From NCBI GenBank assembly GCA_050944055.1, contig JBMNQI010000058.1, positions 1 to 13,711 on the forward strand: 13,711 bases of DNA, given 5' to 3'. The DNA is from JBMNQI01 sp050944055. Lineage in GTDB: Bacteria > Bacillota > Clostridia > Oscillospirales > Oscillospiraceae. Positions 6,318 through 12,212 of this stretch are shown here, piece after piece. Position numbers and translations under genes: made by a program. Below the pieces are notes generated by a model. It did no database searches. It saw only the letters and a program-made list of their open reading frames with translations, and was not told the origin of the DNA. Position 1 is the first letter of the stretch. Each line of letters begins with the position of its first letter.

Positions 6318-6552
6318 GCGTCCAGTGCGGAGGGATTCGAACCCTCAATGTCATCCCAGAGCGGTCGCCGCGAAGCGGCGAGCAAGTGGGGACAATCCGG
6401 TTTTCGGGGTATATTTATCTCCTCGGGCGACAGCTGGTTATTAAGCCATTTCTCATGTTTGGACTTGCAGCCCTGTTTTTCAAAGTCATTTATAAATTTT
6501 TATACTGGCTTTCGCTTCAACATAGACTTTCGGTGTTTTTCCATTCAATTAA
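6318..6552. other. Scar stretch with T-arm-like sequence and a GC hairpin
   Basis: No intact gene. On the minus strand 6346-6330 reads GAGGG TTCGAAT CCCTC, a perfect tRNA T-arm, but no anticodon arm or acceptor match can be built around it. At 6365-6381 TCGCCGC and GCGGCGA form a seven-pair hairpin with loop GAA. The rest holds a coding-like fragment on the minus strand (listed separately). Confidence 0.45.
6386..6499 (-). pseudogene. Unidentified coding fragment
   Basis: On the minus strand, after a stop at 6500-6502, the frame reads KFINDFEKQGCKSKHEKW, then LNNQLSPEEINIPRKPDCPH. Its amino-acid make-up is protein-like, unlike the same bases on the plus strand. There is no start codon and the frame then runs into the T-arm-like sequence, so it can only be a remnant. 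The family is not recognised. Confidence 0.3.
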
Positions 6553-6582
6553 TTGGAGGAGGACGTTTATGTCCTCCTCCAA
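6553..6582. terminator. Perfect 12-pair hairpin, terminator-like
   Basis: TTGGAGGAGGAC (6553-6564) pairs with GTCCTCCTCCAA (6571-6582) around loop GTTTAT. On the plus strand a T6 run starts eight bases later; on the minus strand AATTAATT follows. It lies about 30 bases behind the stop of the S-layer-homology remnant and may be that gene's old terminator. Confidence 0.55.
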
Positions 6583-6611
6583 AATCGCTTTTTTATTCTG
6601 CATCGGCTCGA

Positions 6612-6718
6612 CTAATGACTCAGGCCGAAACTGCCGTTGCCGTAGCCCGCGACTATGCCGTTTTTATCCGCCCACGCCACAGCGTCAGAGTACCAGAGGC
6701 CTGACTCCACAGTGAAAC
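6612..6718 (-). pseudogene. S-layer homology (SLH) domain fragment
   Basis: The minus strand reads FTVESGLWYSDAVAWADK, then NGIVAGYGNGSFGLSH and a TAG at 6612-6614. The core WYSDAVAWA…GIVAGYGNGSFG is a clear SLH-domain match (pattern WY.DAV.WA...GI..GYG.G.FG). SLH domains bind surface proteins to secondary cell-wall polymer. Only part of one domain remains: the expected PxxxITRxEA tail is missing and nothing upstream continues it convincingly. It is the broken 3' end of a surface-protein gene, left in the scar zone. Confidence 0.6.
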
Positions 6719-6871
6719 AGGTGACAAAGATGTCGGCTTCGCATACAAGGGGTACTGTTTTGGAAAATACGGAGAAATTATCAAAGGGGCCGAGGAGCTG
6801 TTGACGTTCTTAAGGAATAACTACGAGGTTGGCAGTTCCGCGAAATAGACGGAGCATTTGAGAAATAAAAA
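6719..6871. other. Stretch with a possible plus-strand coding remnant
   Basis: On the plus strand a frame without start reads DVGFAYKGYCFGKYGEIIK, then GAEELLTFLRNNYE and a stop at 6846-6848. It has a normal amino-acid balance and could be the C-terminal end of a lost gene, but it overlaps the upstream side of the SLH remnant on the other strand and I cannot assign it. Confidence 0.3.
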
Positions 6872-6928
6872 CACAATATATACCATAAAAGACAAGATCT
6901 GTTTATTCTATTCCTTCTCCCGCTGCCA
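6872..6928 (+). repeat. Second, degenerate copy of the tRNA-Gln end
   Basis: CACAATATATACCA (6872-6885) and CCTTCTCCCGCTGCCA (6913-6928) repeat exactly the two ends of the remnant at 6213-6277. The middle is eight bases shorter and keeps only AGA…TCTGTTT; anticodon loop and T-arm are lost. As at the first copy, a terminator of the same layout follows. It is a decayed paralogue of the first copy, in the same orientation. Confidence 0.75.
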
Positions 6929-6934
6929 AGAAAG

Positions 6935-6967
6935 AAACCCTGTGAAGTAGCGGTCACAGGGTTTTTT
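6935..6967. terminator. Intrinsic terminator, works in both directions
   Basis: AAACCCTGTGA (6935-6945) pairs with TCACAGGGTTT (6954-6964), and the T-run reaches 6967 on the plus strand. On the minus strand TTTCTTTCTT follows, so it can also end the leftward transcript of the small membrane protein. Confidence 0.75.
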
Positions 6968-7006
6968 ACACGTCGCGGTACGACACATATGACGATGTAC
7001 TTTGAT

Positions 7007-7225
7007 TCAATTAACGCTCTTAACCAATACGCGGAGGACCATTACGATAAATACTATTGGCAGAAACGCGATCGCGCCGAAGGTCAAAGCGGATTTCCCC
7101 AACGCTTCAAGGCCGGTATCGTTCTTATCAGGCCGGCTGAATCTGATAATCAGATATAACAATCCACACACAATAAAGAGCGACACGCAGATAATCCAAA
7201 GAACAACCAATATATTCATTATCAT
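7007..7225 (-). CDS. Small membrane protein with two predicted helices
   Basis: 72 residues on the minus strand. Two hydrophobic stretches, ILVVLWIICVSLFIVCGLLYLII and ALTFGAIAFLPIVFIVMVLRVL, flank a charged loop (RFSRPDKNDTGLEALGK), as in a helical hairpin. AAAGAGAG lies seven bases before the ATG at 7225; a second ATG two codons on (7219) is also possible. A good promoter (7299-7327) and a terminator (6935-6967) frame it as a single-gene leftward transcript. I do not recognise the family. The same bases on the plus strand also stay open, but without ribosome site or protein-like content. Confidence 0.7.
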   Translation of the reverse strand: MIMNILVVLWIICVSLFIVCGLLYLIIRFSRPDKNDTGLEALGKSALTFGAIAFLPIVFIVMVLRVLVKSVN

Positions 7226-7298
7226 CGACCTGCTCTCTTTATAATCCTGTTAAACCGCTGAAAGCTGCATAAAACCGGAATCAGTGCCGTTTGTTATA

Positions 7299-7327
7299 AT
7301 TATAAACCAAATATGAGTATAATGCAA
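7299..7327 (-). promoter_or_regulatory. Housekeeping-type promoter, leftward
   Basis: On the minus strand TTGCAT (7327-7322), 17 bases, TATAAT (7304-7299). Near-consensus boxes with ideal spacing, pointing at the small membrane-protein gene. Confidence 0.7.
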
Positions 7328-7399
7328 GCAATATATGTCTAAAACGCCTGGTTTAGTTACTGAGCGACATACCGAGCTTATGCGATGAGTTTGGTTAAT

Positions 7400-7439
7400 G
7401 CAAAAAAGAAGGCCCGGTCTCCCAGGCCTTCTTTTTTGC
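7400..7439. terminator. Bidirectional intrinsic terminator
   Basis: A perfect 15-pair stem: GCAAAAAAGAAGGCC (7400-7414) and GGCCTTCTTTTTTGC (7425-7439), so a T6 tract forms in either direction and another T6 follows on the plus strand. No gene to the left reads into it inside the window; it may be the terminator of a gene replaced by the scar zone, or a leader attenuator. Confidence 0.85.
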
Positions 7440-7469
7440 GTTTTTTCGGTCTCACACCGGAAAAATCGC
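7438..7469. other. Second hairpin overlapping the terminator's end
   Basis: GCGTTTTTTCGGT (7438-7450) pairs with ACCGGAAAAATCGC (7456-7469) with one bulged T and one G-T pair. It uses the T-tract behind the terminator and two bases of its right arm, so the two structures compete in RNA. No recognised riboswitch or T-box motif is present. Confidence 0.45.
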
Positions 7470-7537
7470 AAACTACTGAATCTCTTTACAAAAACTGGAC
7501 ATCATATTTCTGGAAAACGGTGAAAAGGAAAATGTAA

Positions 7538-8740
7538 ATGAAGAAAAACAAAGAATTTTCAATATCGCTCGGCTCGGCAGTTGTTCACGGCAGCTCCGGC
7601 GGCGACGCCTATACCGGAGCCGTCAGCTTTCCGATATATCAGACCGCGACTTTCAGGCATTCCGGCCTGGGGGAGGGGGGCTACAGCTATACAAGGTCAC
7701 AGAACCCGACGCGCGAGGAGCTTGAAAAGACGATCGCAATGCTTGAAGGAGGCAAATGCGGCTTTGCTTTTTCCACCGGCCTTGCCGCTGTTACCGCCGT
7801 TTTTTCGCTTTTAAAATCGCAAGACCACGTCATTATCTCGGACGATCTGTACGGAGGCACCTACCGCCAGATAGAGACCGTATGGAAGAGCTTCGGCGTA
7901 AAATTTACCTATGTCGACACGTCGGACGCGGAGAATATCATCAGCGCGATAAGGCCGAACACACGCATGATATTCTTCGAGACGCCGACAAACCCGATGA
8001 TGAAGGTGAGCGACATTGAAAGAATCGCCTCCATAGCGAAGGAGGCCGGCCTCATCACAGTGGTCGACAACACTTTCCTGACGCCATACTTCCAGCGTCC
8101 TCTGGAGCTGGGCGCGGATATAGTCATACACAGCGGCACAAAGTACCTCGCGGGCCATAACGACACCATGTGCGGGCTTGCCGCAGCGAAGGACGATGAG
8201 CTCGGCGACAGGCTGCGCCATATCGTCAGTACCGAGGGTACCTGCATTTCGCCTCTGGACGCCTGGCTGACCCTCCGGGGCATCAAGACGCTCGCAGTTC
8301 GCATGGAGAGGCACCAGTCGAACGCTATAAAAATAGCCAGATTCCTGAAAAAGCATCCGGATGTTGAAAACGTCTACTATGCGGGCCTGCCGGAAAGCGC
8401 AGGCTACGAGGTTTCCTGCCGCCAGGCGTCGGGCTTCGGCGGAATGATCTCATTTACCGTCAGGGAGGCTTCGGTTGTAAACGGCCTGCTGAAAAACCTC
8501 CGTATGATAAGATTTGCCGAGAGCCTGGGGGGAGTGGAGACACTGATCACTTATCCGGTCACTCAAACGCACGCCTCTATTCCGGAGGAAATAAGGAACA
8601 GGATAGGCATAACGGACAGGCTGCTGCGCCTCTCGGTCGGCATTGAAGAGCCCTCGGACATTATAGCAGACCTGAGATACGCGCTTAACAAAACAATACC
8701 GCTGAGCAGAAGAGTTCTGCCAGGGCAGAGCCTGGCATGA
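7538..8740 (+). CDS. Trans-sulfuration PLP enzyme (cystathionine gamma-synthase/gamma-lyase family)
   Basis: 400 residues, the family's usual length, with AAAAGGAA before the ATG. The PLP-binding lysine is Lys202 in DIVIHSGTKYLAGHND, a textbook Cys/Met-metabolism PLP signature. YSYTRSQNPT (Tyr51, Arg53 reach into the partner subunit), STG at 80 (phosphate cup), DDLYGGT at 102 (ring-stacking Tyr105), VVDNTF with Asp177 and RLSVGIE with Arg364 (substrate carboxylate) are all present. Family reactions: making or cleaving cystathionine between homoserine and cysteine. LYGGT rather than LYGCT argues against methionine gamma-lyase; ESLGGVETLITYP…THA fits synthase and lyase alike, so the direction cannot be decided. 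It overlaps dapF by four bases. Confidence 0.9.
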   Translation: MKKNKEFSISLGSAVVHGSSGGDAYTGAVSFPIYQTATFRHSGLGEGGYSYTRSQNPTREELEKTIAMLEGGKCGFAFSTGLAAVTAVFSLLKSQDHVIISDDLYGGTYRQIETVWKSFGVKFTYVDTSDAENIISAIRPNTRMIFFETPTNPMMKVSDIERIASIAKEAGLITVVDNTFLTPYFQRPLELGADIVIHSGTKYLAGHNDTMCGLAAAKDDELGDRLRHIVSTEGTCISPLDAWLTLRGIKTLAVRMERHQSNAIKIARFLKKHPDVENVYYAGLPESAGYEVSCRQASGFGGMISFTVREASVVNGLLKNLRMIRFAESLGGVETLITYPVTQTHASIPEEIRNRIGITDRLLRLSVGIEEPSDIIADLRYALNKTIPLSRRVLPGQSLA

Positions 8741-9564
8741 GATTCACCAAGATGCAGTCGCTGGGCAACGACTATATTTTCGTTGACGCGATAAACCAGA
8801 AGATTAAAGCCGCTCCCGAGCTTTCCGTCAGGCTGTGCGATAGGCATTACGGCGTCGGCTCGGACGGGCTCGTCCTGATCTGCCCGTCGGAGGCGGCTGA
8901 TTTCAGGATGAGAATCTTCAACCCGGACGGCACGGAGGCCGAAATCTGCGGCAACGCTCTAAGGAGTATGGCAAAATATGTGTACGATTTCGGCCTGACA
9001 CGGAAGAGAGAGGTAAATATCGAGACTCTTGCAGGCGTGCGCACGATGTACCTGACGGTCAGAAACGGGCGCGCCGAAATGATAAGAGGCGACCTGCGCG
9101 CGCCCGTGCTTGAAGCTGAAAAGATACCCGTGCTGACCGGGAAAGAATTCTTTATCGGCCAGTCAGTCGAAGCCGCCGGGCGGGAATTCAAAGTCACCGC
9201 CGTCTCCATGGGCAACCCCCACGCCGTCGTTTTTACTGACGACGTTCAGAGTTTGGATATCAGCATATACGGCCCCGCTCTGGAGAAGCACCGCCTGTTT
9301 CCCAAACGGACAAACGTTGAGTTTGCGCGTGTTGCGGACAGGCATAATATCAGAATGCGCGCTTGGGAGCGGGGGACGGGGGAGACACTCGCCTGCGCCA
9401 CCGGGTCCTGCGCGTCAGCCGTCGCGGGCGTACTCAACGGGCTTTGCGAAAGAAGTGTGACGGTACACCAAATCGGCGGAAGAATAGAAGTCGAATGGGA
9501 CGATAAGTCGGGCAGCGTATTTATGACCGGCCCGTCGGCCTGGGTGTTTGACGGCGAAATATGA
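8737..9564 (+). CDS. dapF: Diaminopimelate epimerase
   Basis: 275 residues. DapF interconverts LL- and meso-diaminopimelate without cofactor, using two cysteines. Both are visible: Cys71 in EICGNALR and Cys220 in ETLACATGSCAS; MQSLGNDYIF at the N-terminus, YGVGSDG, FNPDGTEAEICGN, MGNPHAV and ERGTGETLAC are family marks. The residue after each catalytic Cys motif deviates slightly (CGNA for CGNG, ACAT for ACGT), as in some clostridial enzymes. The ATG overlaps the stop of the trans-sulfuration gene (ATGA), and no independent ribosome site is strong, so translation is probably coupled. The next gene, murE, uses its product. Confidence 0.96.
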   Translation: MRFTKMQSLGNDYIFVDAINQKIKAAPELSVRLCDRHYGVGSDGLVLICPSEAADFRMRIFNPDGTEAEICGNALRSMAKYVYDFGLTRKREVNIETLAGVRTMYLTVRNGRAEMIRGDLRAPVLEAEKIPVLTGKEFFIGQSVEAAGREFKVTAVSMGNPHAVVFTDDVQSLDISIYGPALEKHRLFPKRTNVEFARVADRHNIRMRAWERGTGETLACATGSCASAVAGVLNGLCERSVTVHQIGGRIEVEWDDKSGSVFMTGPSAWVFDGEI

Positions 9565-9603
9565 AAAGCTTCGAGCGTACATAATGCCAAAGGAGAGGTT
9601 TTT

Positions 9604-11085
9604 ATGCGGCTCAGTTCGATTTTAGAGGGGCTTGATTATAACGTCTTATCCGGAAGCGCGGATATAGAGATTAGCGGCATAGCCTATGATTCGAGAAAGG
9701 CCGAAAACGGCAGTGTGTTTGTCTGCCTGACAGGCGCCAGTGCCGACGGCCATGATTATATAAGAGACGCCATAAGAAACGGCGCGCGGGCCGTTGTCGT
9801 CTCAAAGGACGCGGATATACCGGATGGCGCGGCCGTAATCAAAACGGCAAACACGCGGTACGCGCTCGCGCATATGTCCGATATATTCTTCGGGCGCCCG
9901 TCGAGAGAGCTGAAGGTAATAGGCATAACCGGCACGAAGGGTAAAACCACGACCTCGTATCTGATTAAGAAAATACTTGAGCAGTGCGGATATAAGACCG
10001 GCCTTATAGGGACAATCGAATATATAACGGGCTCAAATTCATATCCCGCGAAAAACACCACGCCCGAGTCTTATGAACTGCAGAGGCTGTTGCGCGAAAT
10101 GGCAGACAGCGGCTGCACGGCGGCAGTTATGGAGGTGTCCTCGCAGGGCCTGATGATGGAAAGAGCGGCCTGCGTGGAGTTTGACGTCGGAATTTTTACA
10201 AATCTCTCTCCCGATCATATAGGCCCCGGCGAGCATTCGTCGTTTGAGCAGTATTGCGAGTGTAAATCCAGGCTGTTTTCGATGTGCCCGACCGGTATTT
10301 TCAACGCCGACGACAAATATGCCTCATCCATGATCTCCCGCGCAGCCGGCCATGTTGTAAAATTCGGCATAATTAACGATGCGGACGTAACGGCCCGGGG
10401 CGCGGAAGCCTGCGTGCGGGAAGGGCGGTACGGCTCTCAATTCGAGGTGTGCGGAAAGGAACTGAACTTCAAAATGTTCTTAGGACTGCCCGGCCGCTTC
10501 AACATATATAACGCGCTGGCCGCAATCGCCGCGTGCGGCGCGCTGGGCATGCTTCCAAGCGACAGGGAGATGATGCTGAGCCGGGTCGATATTATGGGCC
10601 GCATGGAGTTTCTGCCGGCGCCCGCGGGTATAAAAATCATAGTCGATTACGCGCACAATTCAGCCAGCATGGAGGAGCTTCTCAAAACGCTGCGCGCGTA
10701 CAGGCCGAAAAGGCTGATGTGCCTGTTCGGCTGCGGAGGGGCGAGGGCAAAGTCCAGGCGGTACGACATGGGCAGGATATCGGGGACGCTTGCCGACCTT
10801 ACGATAATTACAAACGACAACCCCCGCGACGAGGAGCCGGAGGAGATAATTAAAGATATTGAGGCAGGTATTGAGCCGACCGGAGGGAACTATATAGTCA
10901 TACCCGACAGAAAGGATGCCATACGCCTTATGCTCTCCCTGCTGAAAAACGGCGACATTGCCGTCATAGCGGGCAAGGGCCACCAGCTTTACGACGAGGT
11001 CAGGGGCGTGCGGCAGTTTATGGACGAGCGCCAGATCGTCCAATCGGCCATGCGGGATCTGGGGAAGAGCCCGGTGAATGTATAG
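9604..11085 (+). CDS. murE: UDP-MurNAc-tripeptide synthetase, meso-DAP type (MurE)
   Basis: 493 residues; AAAGGAGAGG precedes the ATG. MurE adds the third residue of the peptidoglycan stem peptide in the cytosol. N-terminal UDP-MurNAc domain (about 1-100, SGIAYDSRKAENGSVFVCL), ATP-binding loop GITGTKGKTTT (107-117), Lys221 in ECKSRLF as the expected carbamylated lysine, and DNPRDEEP (405-412), whose DNPR motif marks diaminopimelate rather than lysine ligases. VDYAHNSASMEELL and FGCGGARAKSRRYDMG replace the commoner VDYAHTPD and GGDRDKGKRP forms; these fit the second MurE type found in clostridia. GKGHQLYDE has Gln461 where E. coli MurE has the Glu (Glu468) that contacts the far amino group of DAP. 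It lies 39 bases after dapF and is probably in the same operon. Confidence 0.93.
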   Translation: MRLSSILEGLDYNVLSGSADIEISGIAYDSRKAENGSVFVCLTGASADGHDYIRDAIRNGARAVVVSKDADIPDGAAVIKTANTRYALAHMSDIFFGRPSRELKVIGITGTKGKTTTSYLIKKILEQCGYKTGLIGTIEYITGSNSYPAKNTTPESYELQRLLREMADSGCTAAVMEVSSQGLMMERAACVEFDVGIFTNLSPDHIGPGEHSSFEQYCECKSRLFSMCPTGIFNADDKYASSMISRAAGHVVKFGIINDADVTARGAEACVREGRYGSQFEVCGKELNFKMFLGLPGRFNIYNALAAIAACGALGMLPSDREMMLSRVDIMGRMEFLPAPAGIKIIVDYAHNSASMEELLKTLRAYRPKRLMCLFGCGGARAKSRRYDMGRISGTLADLTIITNDNPRDEEPEEIIKDIEAGIEPTGGNYIVIPDRKDAIRLMLSLLKNGDIAVIAGKGHQLYDEVRGVRQFMDERQIVQSAMRDLGKSPVNV

Positions 11086-11137
11086 ATCCTGCCAGGCGCA
11101 TAAAAGGCGGTTCCGGAACCGGAAGATCCGAGGCTTG

Positions 11138-11171
11138 CGAAGAAAACAGGAAGCGAATAATCCGCTTCCTG
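11138..11171 (-). terminator. Terminator for the leftward Pro/Gly-rich gene
   Basis: CAGGAAGCG (11147-11155) pairs with CGCTTCCTG (11163-11171), seven-base loop. On the minus strand TTTTCTTC follows directly; on the plus strand no T-run follows. A separate 14-base palindrome, CGGTTCCGGAACCG, lies at 11108-11121, nearer to murE. Confidence 0.65.
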
Positions 11172-11191
11172 TTGCGTATGGAGTCATTGAG

Positions 11192-11362
11192 TTAACGCGG
11201 ACGCCCTCCGGGCGGTCTCGGCTGTCCCGGCTGTCCCGGAGGTCTTCCGGGCGGTCTCGGCTGTCCCGGAGGTCTTCCCGGCGGTCTCGGAGGCCCCGGA
11301 GGTCCGGGCGGCCTCGGCCTGAACCAGGGAAAAATAAAGAAAAACGGGTTAAAGACTGGCAT
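11192..11362 (-). CDS. Small Pro/Gly/Arg-rich collagen-like protein, possible spore-surface protein
   Basis: 56 residues on the minus strand. The N-terminus is aromatic (MPVFNPFFFIFPWFR). The other 41 residues are only P, G, R and Q in short collagen-like units (PPGPPGPPRPPGRPPGQPRP…), ending GGRPR. The ATG at 11362 has a near-perfect ribosome site, GGGAGGG at 11378-11372, spaced nine bases. A terminator follows the stop, and a sigma-K-like promoter lies just upstream (11383-11410). The GC-rich bases are therefore a repeat-coding gene and not plain low complexity. The family is not recognised, but Pro/Gly-rich short proteins with such promoters are typical of spore coat or exosporium. The opposite strand is also open here but gives an R/S-rich sequence without ribosome site. 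Confidence 0.68.
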   Translation of the reverse strand: MPVFNPFFFIFPWFRPRPPGPPGPPRPPGRPPGQPRPPGRPPGQPGQPRPPGGRPR

Positions 11363-11382
11363 ATTTTAAAACCCTCCCGACA

Positions 11383-11410
11383 TATAATATGCCGGCCGGC
11401 AGCAGGAAGT
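11383..11410 (-). promoter_or_regulatory. Sigma-K-like (mother-cell) promoter
   Basis: On the minus strand AC (11410-11409), 17 bases, CATATTATA (11391-11383). This matches the sigma-K layout AC-N16/17-CATANNNTA; the -10 also partly fits sigma-E. No sigma-A -35 is seen. The start site would fall a few bases before the ribosome site, giving a very short leader. Confidence 0.45.
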
Positions 11411-11476
11411 TATTTTCCGAGCGATTATCGGCCGCGCGGCGATACGGGCTTTGTCAGGCCCGGGCCCGCAAAGGCT

Positions 11477-11576
11477 TTCCGGTCGCGACAGTGGAAATAA
11501 TCAGTAAGGGACTGGGCTTGACAAGCAGAAGTAACAATATTTCCATTAATTTATACTATCGTTCCCGCGACCGGAA
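11477..11576. repeat. 11-base inverted repeat flanking the mecA upstream region
   Basis: TTCCGGTCGCG (11477-11487) and CGCGACCGGAA (11566-11576) are perfect inverted copies 78 bases apart. Inside, TGGAAAT and ATTTCCA form a second inverted pair and a TTGACA lies at 11518-11523, though no -10 stands at proper distance from it. The structure may act in the mecA leader or as a protein-binding site. Confidence 0.5.
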
Positions 11577-11614
11577 TAATATAATGTATCGGAGCAGAGG
11601 GGGGCGGTTTAATA

Positions 11615-12106
11615 ATGACGGTCATGCCGCTTGGTGCAAAGGGTATTGCGATATTCTTGGATCCGGATGAACTCCGCAGCGCGGGAGTCGAAGCGGACGA
11701 ACTCTCCGTGGAGCGCGCGCGCCCGATTGTCGTGACCGCCATGCGCGAATCGGGTCTGGACCCCGACGGCTCGCTCGAGATAGAGAGCTTCTGTAACGGC
11801 GAGGGCGTTCTGCTGTTTGCACGGATTGTTCCGACCCGTCCGGTATTTATCGTATTCGGCGGATTGGAAGATTTGCTTGGAGCTGTAAAAAGCCTGGTTG
11901 AACCTCCGGGCGGGTCCGAGCTTACATATCTCGACGGCCGGTATTGGCTCACGCTGACAGGGGAGGCGCGGTCTCTCGTCCCCCTTCTCTCCGAGTTCGG
12001 AGAAGAATCAAACTGTGAGCCCGAATATGTGCATTTCCTGCGCGAGCACGGGCAGGTCATAATCGAGCGCGACGCGATATCAAATCTGCGCGCCTATTTC
12101 TCATGA
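11615..12106 (+). CDS. mecA: MecA-family ClpC adaptor protein
   Basis: 163 residues, shorter than Bacillus MecA (about 218) but typical of short clostridial forms. AGGGGGG stands ten bases before the ATG. MecA proteins bring substrates to the ClpC AAA+ unfoldase and help assemble its hexamer; the N-terminal part binds substrates, the C-terminal part ClpC. The N-terminus (FLDPDELRSAGVEADELSVE…AMRESGLDPDGSLEIESF) and the C-terminal block (RYWLTLTGEARSLVPLLSEFGEE, then EYVHFLREHGQVIIERDAISNLRAYF) match the family's ferredoxin-like C-terminal domain. The acidic linker between is short. It is followed by a separate promoter for smpB, so it is probably its own transcript. Which substrates it delivers here is unknown. 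Confidence 0.78.
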   Translation: MTVMPLGAKGIAIFLDPDELRSAGVEADELSVERARPIVVTAMRESGLDPDGSLEIESFCNGEGVLLFARIVPTRPVFIVFGGLEDLLGAVKSLVEPPGGSELTYLDGRYWLTLTGEARSLVPLLSEFGEESNCEPEYVHFLREHGQVIIERDAISNLRAYFS

Positions 12107-12114
12107 CAATTTGC

Positions 12115-12143
12115 TTGACATTTATGCTATAATATATTATAAG
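12115..12143 (+). promoter_or_regulatory. Consensus housekeeping promoter for smpB-ppiB
   Basis: TTGACA (12115-12120), 17 bases, TATAAG (12138-12143). A second, overlapping extended -10 (TGCTATAAT, 12125-12133) gives an alternative start. About 70 bases precede the smpB ATG. Confidence 0.8.
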
Positions 12144-12156
12144 AGATTAGAAATTG

Positions 12157-12184
12157 ATTGCGGGTCGGTTCGCCGTCCCGCAAT
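12157..12184 (+). other. Stable 5'-leader hairpin of smpB
   Basis: ATTGCGGG-T-CGG, loop TTCG, CCG-T-CCCGCAAT: an 11-pair stem with one T/T mismatch closed by a UUCG loop. It stands near the 5' end of the predicted smpB transcript with no T-run, so it more likely protects or paces the mRNA than ends it. Confidence 0.6.
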
Positions 12185-12212
12185 ATTGTCCTGATTCGGA
12201 GGCGAGAGGCTC

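Noticed and set aside
6330..6346. Complete tRNA on the minus strand
   Set aside because: Only a T-arm can be formed; no anticodon arm, D-arm or matching acceptor strand is found around it.
6037..6354. Minus-strand frame of 105 codons across the repeats and tRNA remnant
   Set aside because: It reads the antisense of the tRNA-Gln remnant and the 48-base repeats; such antisense-tRNA frames are common annotation errors, and it has no ribosome site.
6248..6715. Plus-strand frames of 118 and 155 codons through the scar zone
   Set aside because: They begin inside the tRNA T-arm, run through two terminator-like hairpins and lie opposite the clearer SLH fragment.
7002..7244. Plus-strand frame of 80 codons
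   Set aside because: The minus strand here carries the promoter, ribosome site, terminator and two clear membrane helices; the plus frame has none of these.
7330..7537. SAM riboswitch or T-box before the trans-sulfuration gene
   Set aside because: No T-box GGGTGGNACCGCG element and no SAM-I core bases are seen; only two overlapping hairpins are present.
11200..11320. CRISPR or satellite-like array in the GC-rich repeats
   Set aside because: Units are short, codon-periodic and without spacers; they are explained by a collagen-like coding sequence.
11078..11500. Plus-strand frame of 140 codons with Arg/Ser-rich repeats
   Set aside because: It is the shadow of the Pro/Gly-rich gene on the minus strand, overlaps the end of murE and has no ribosome site.
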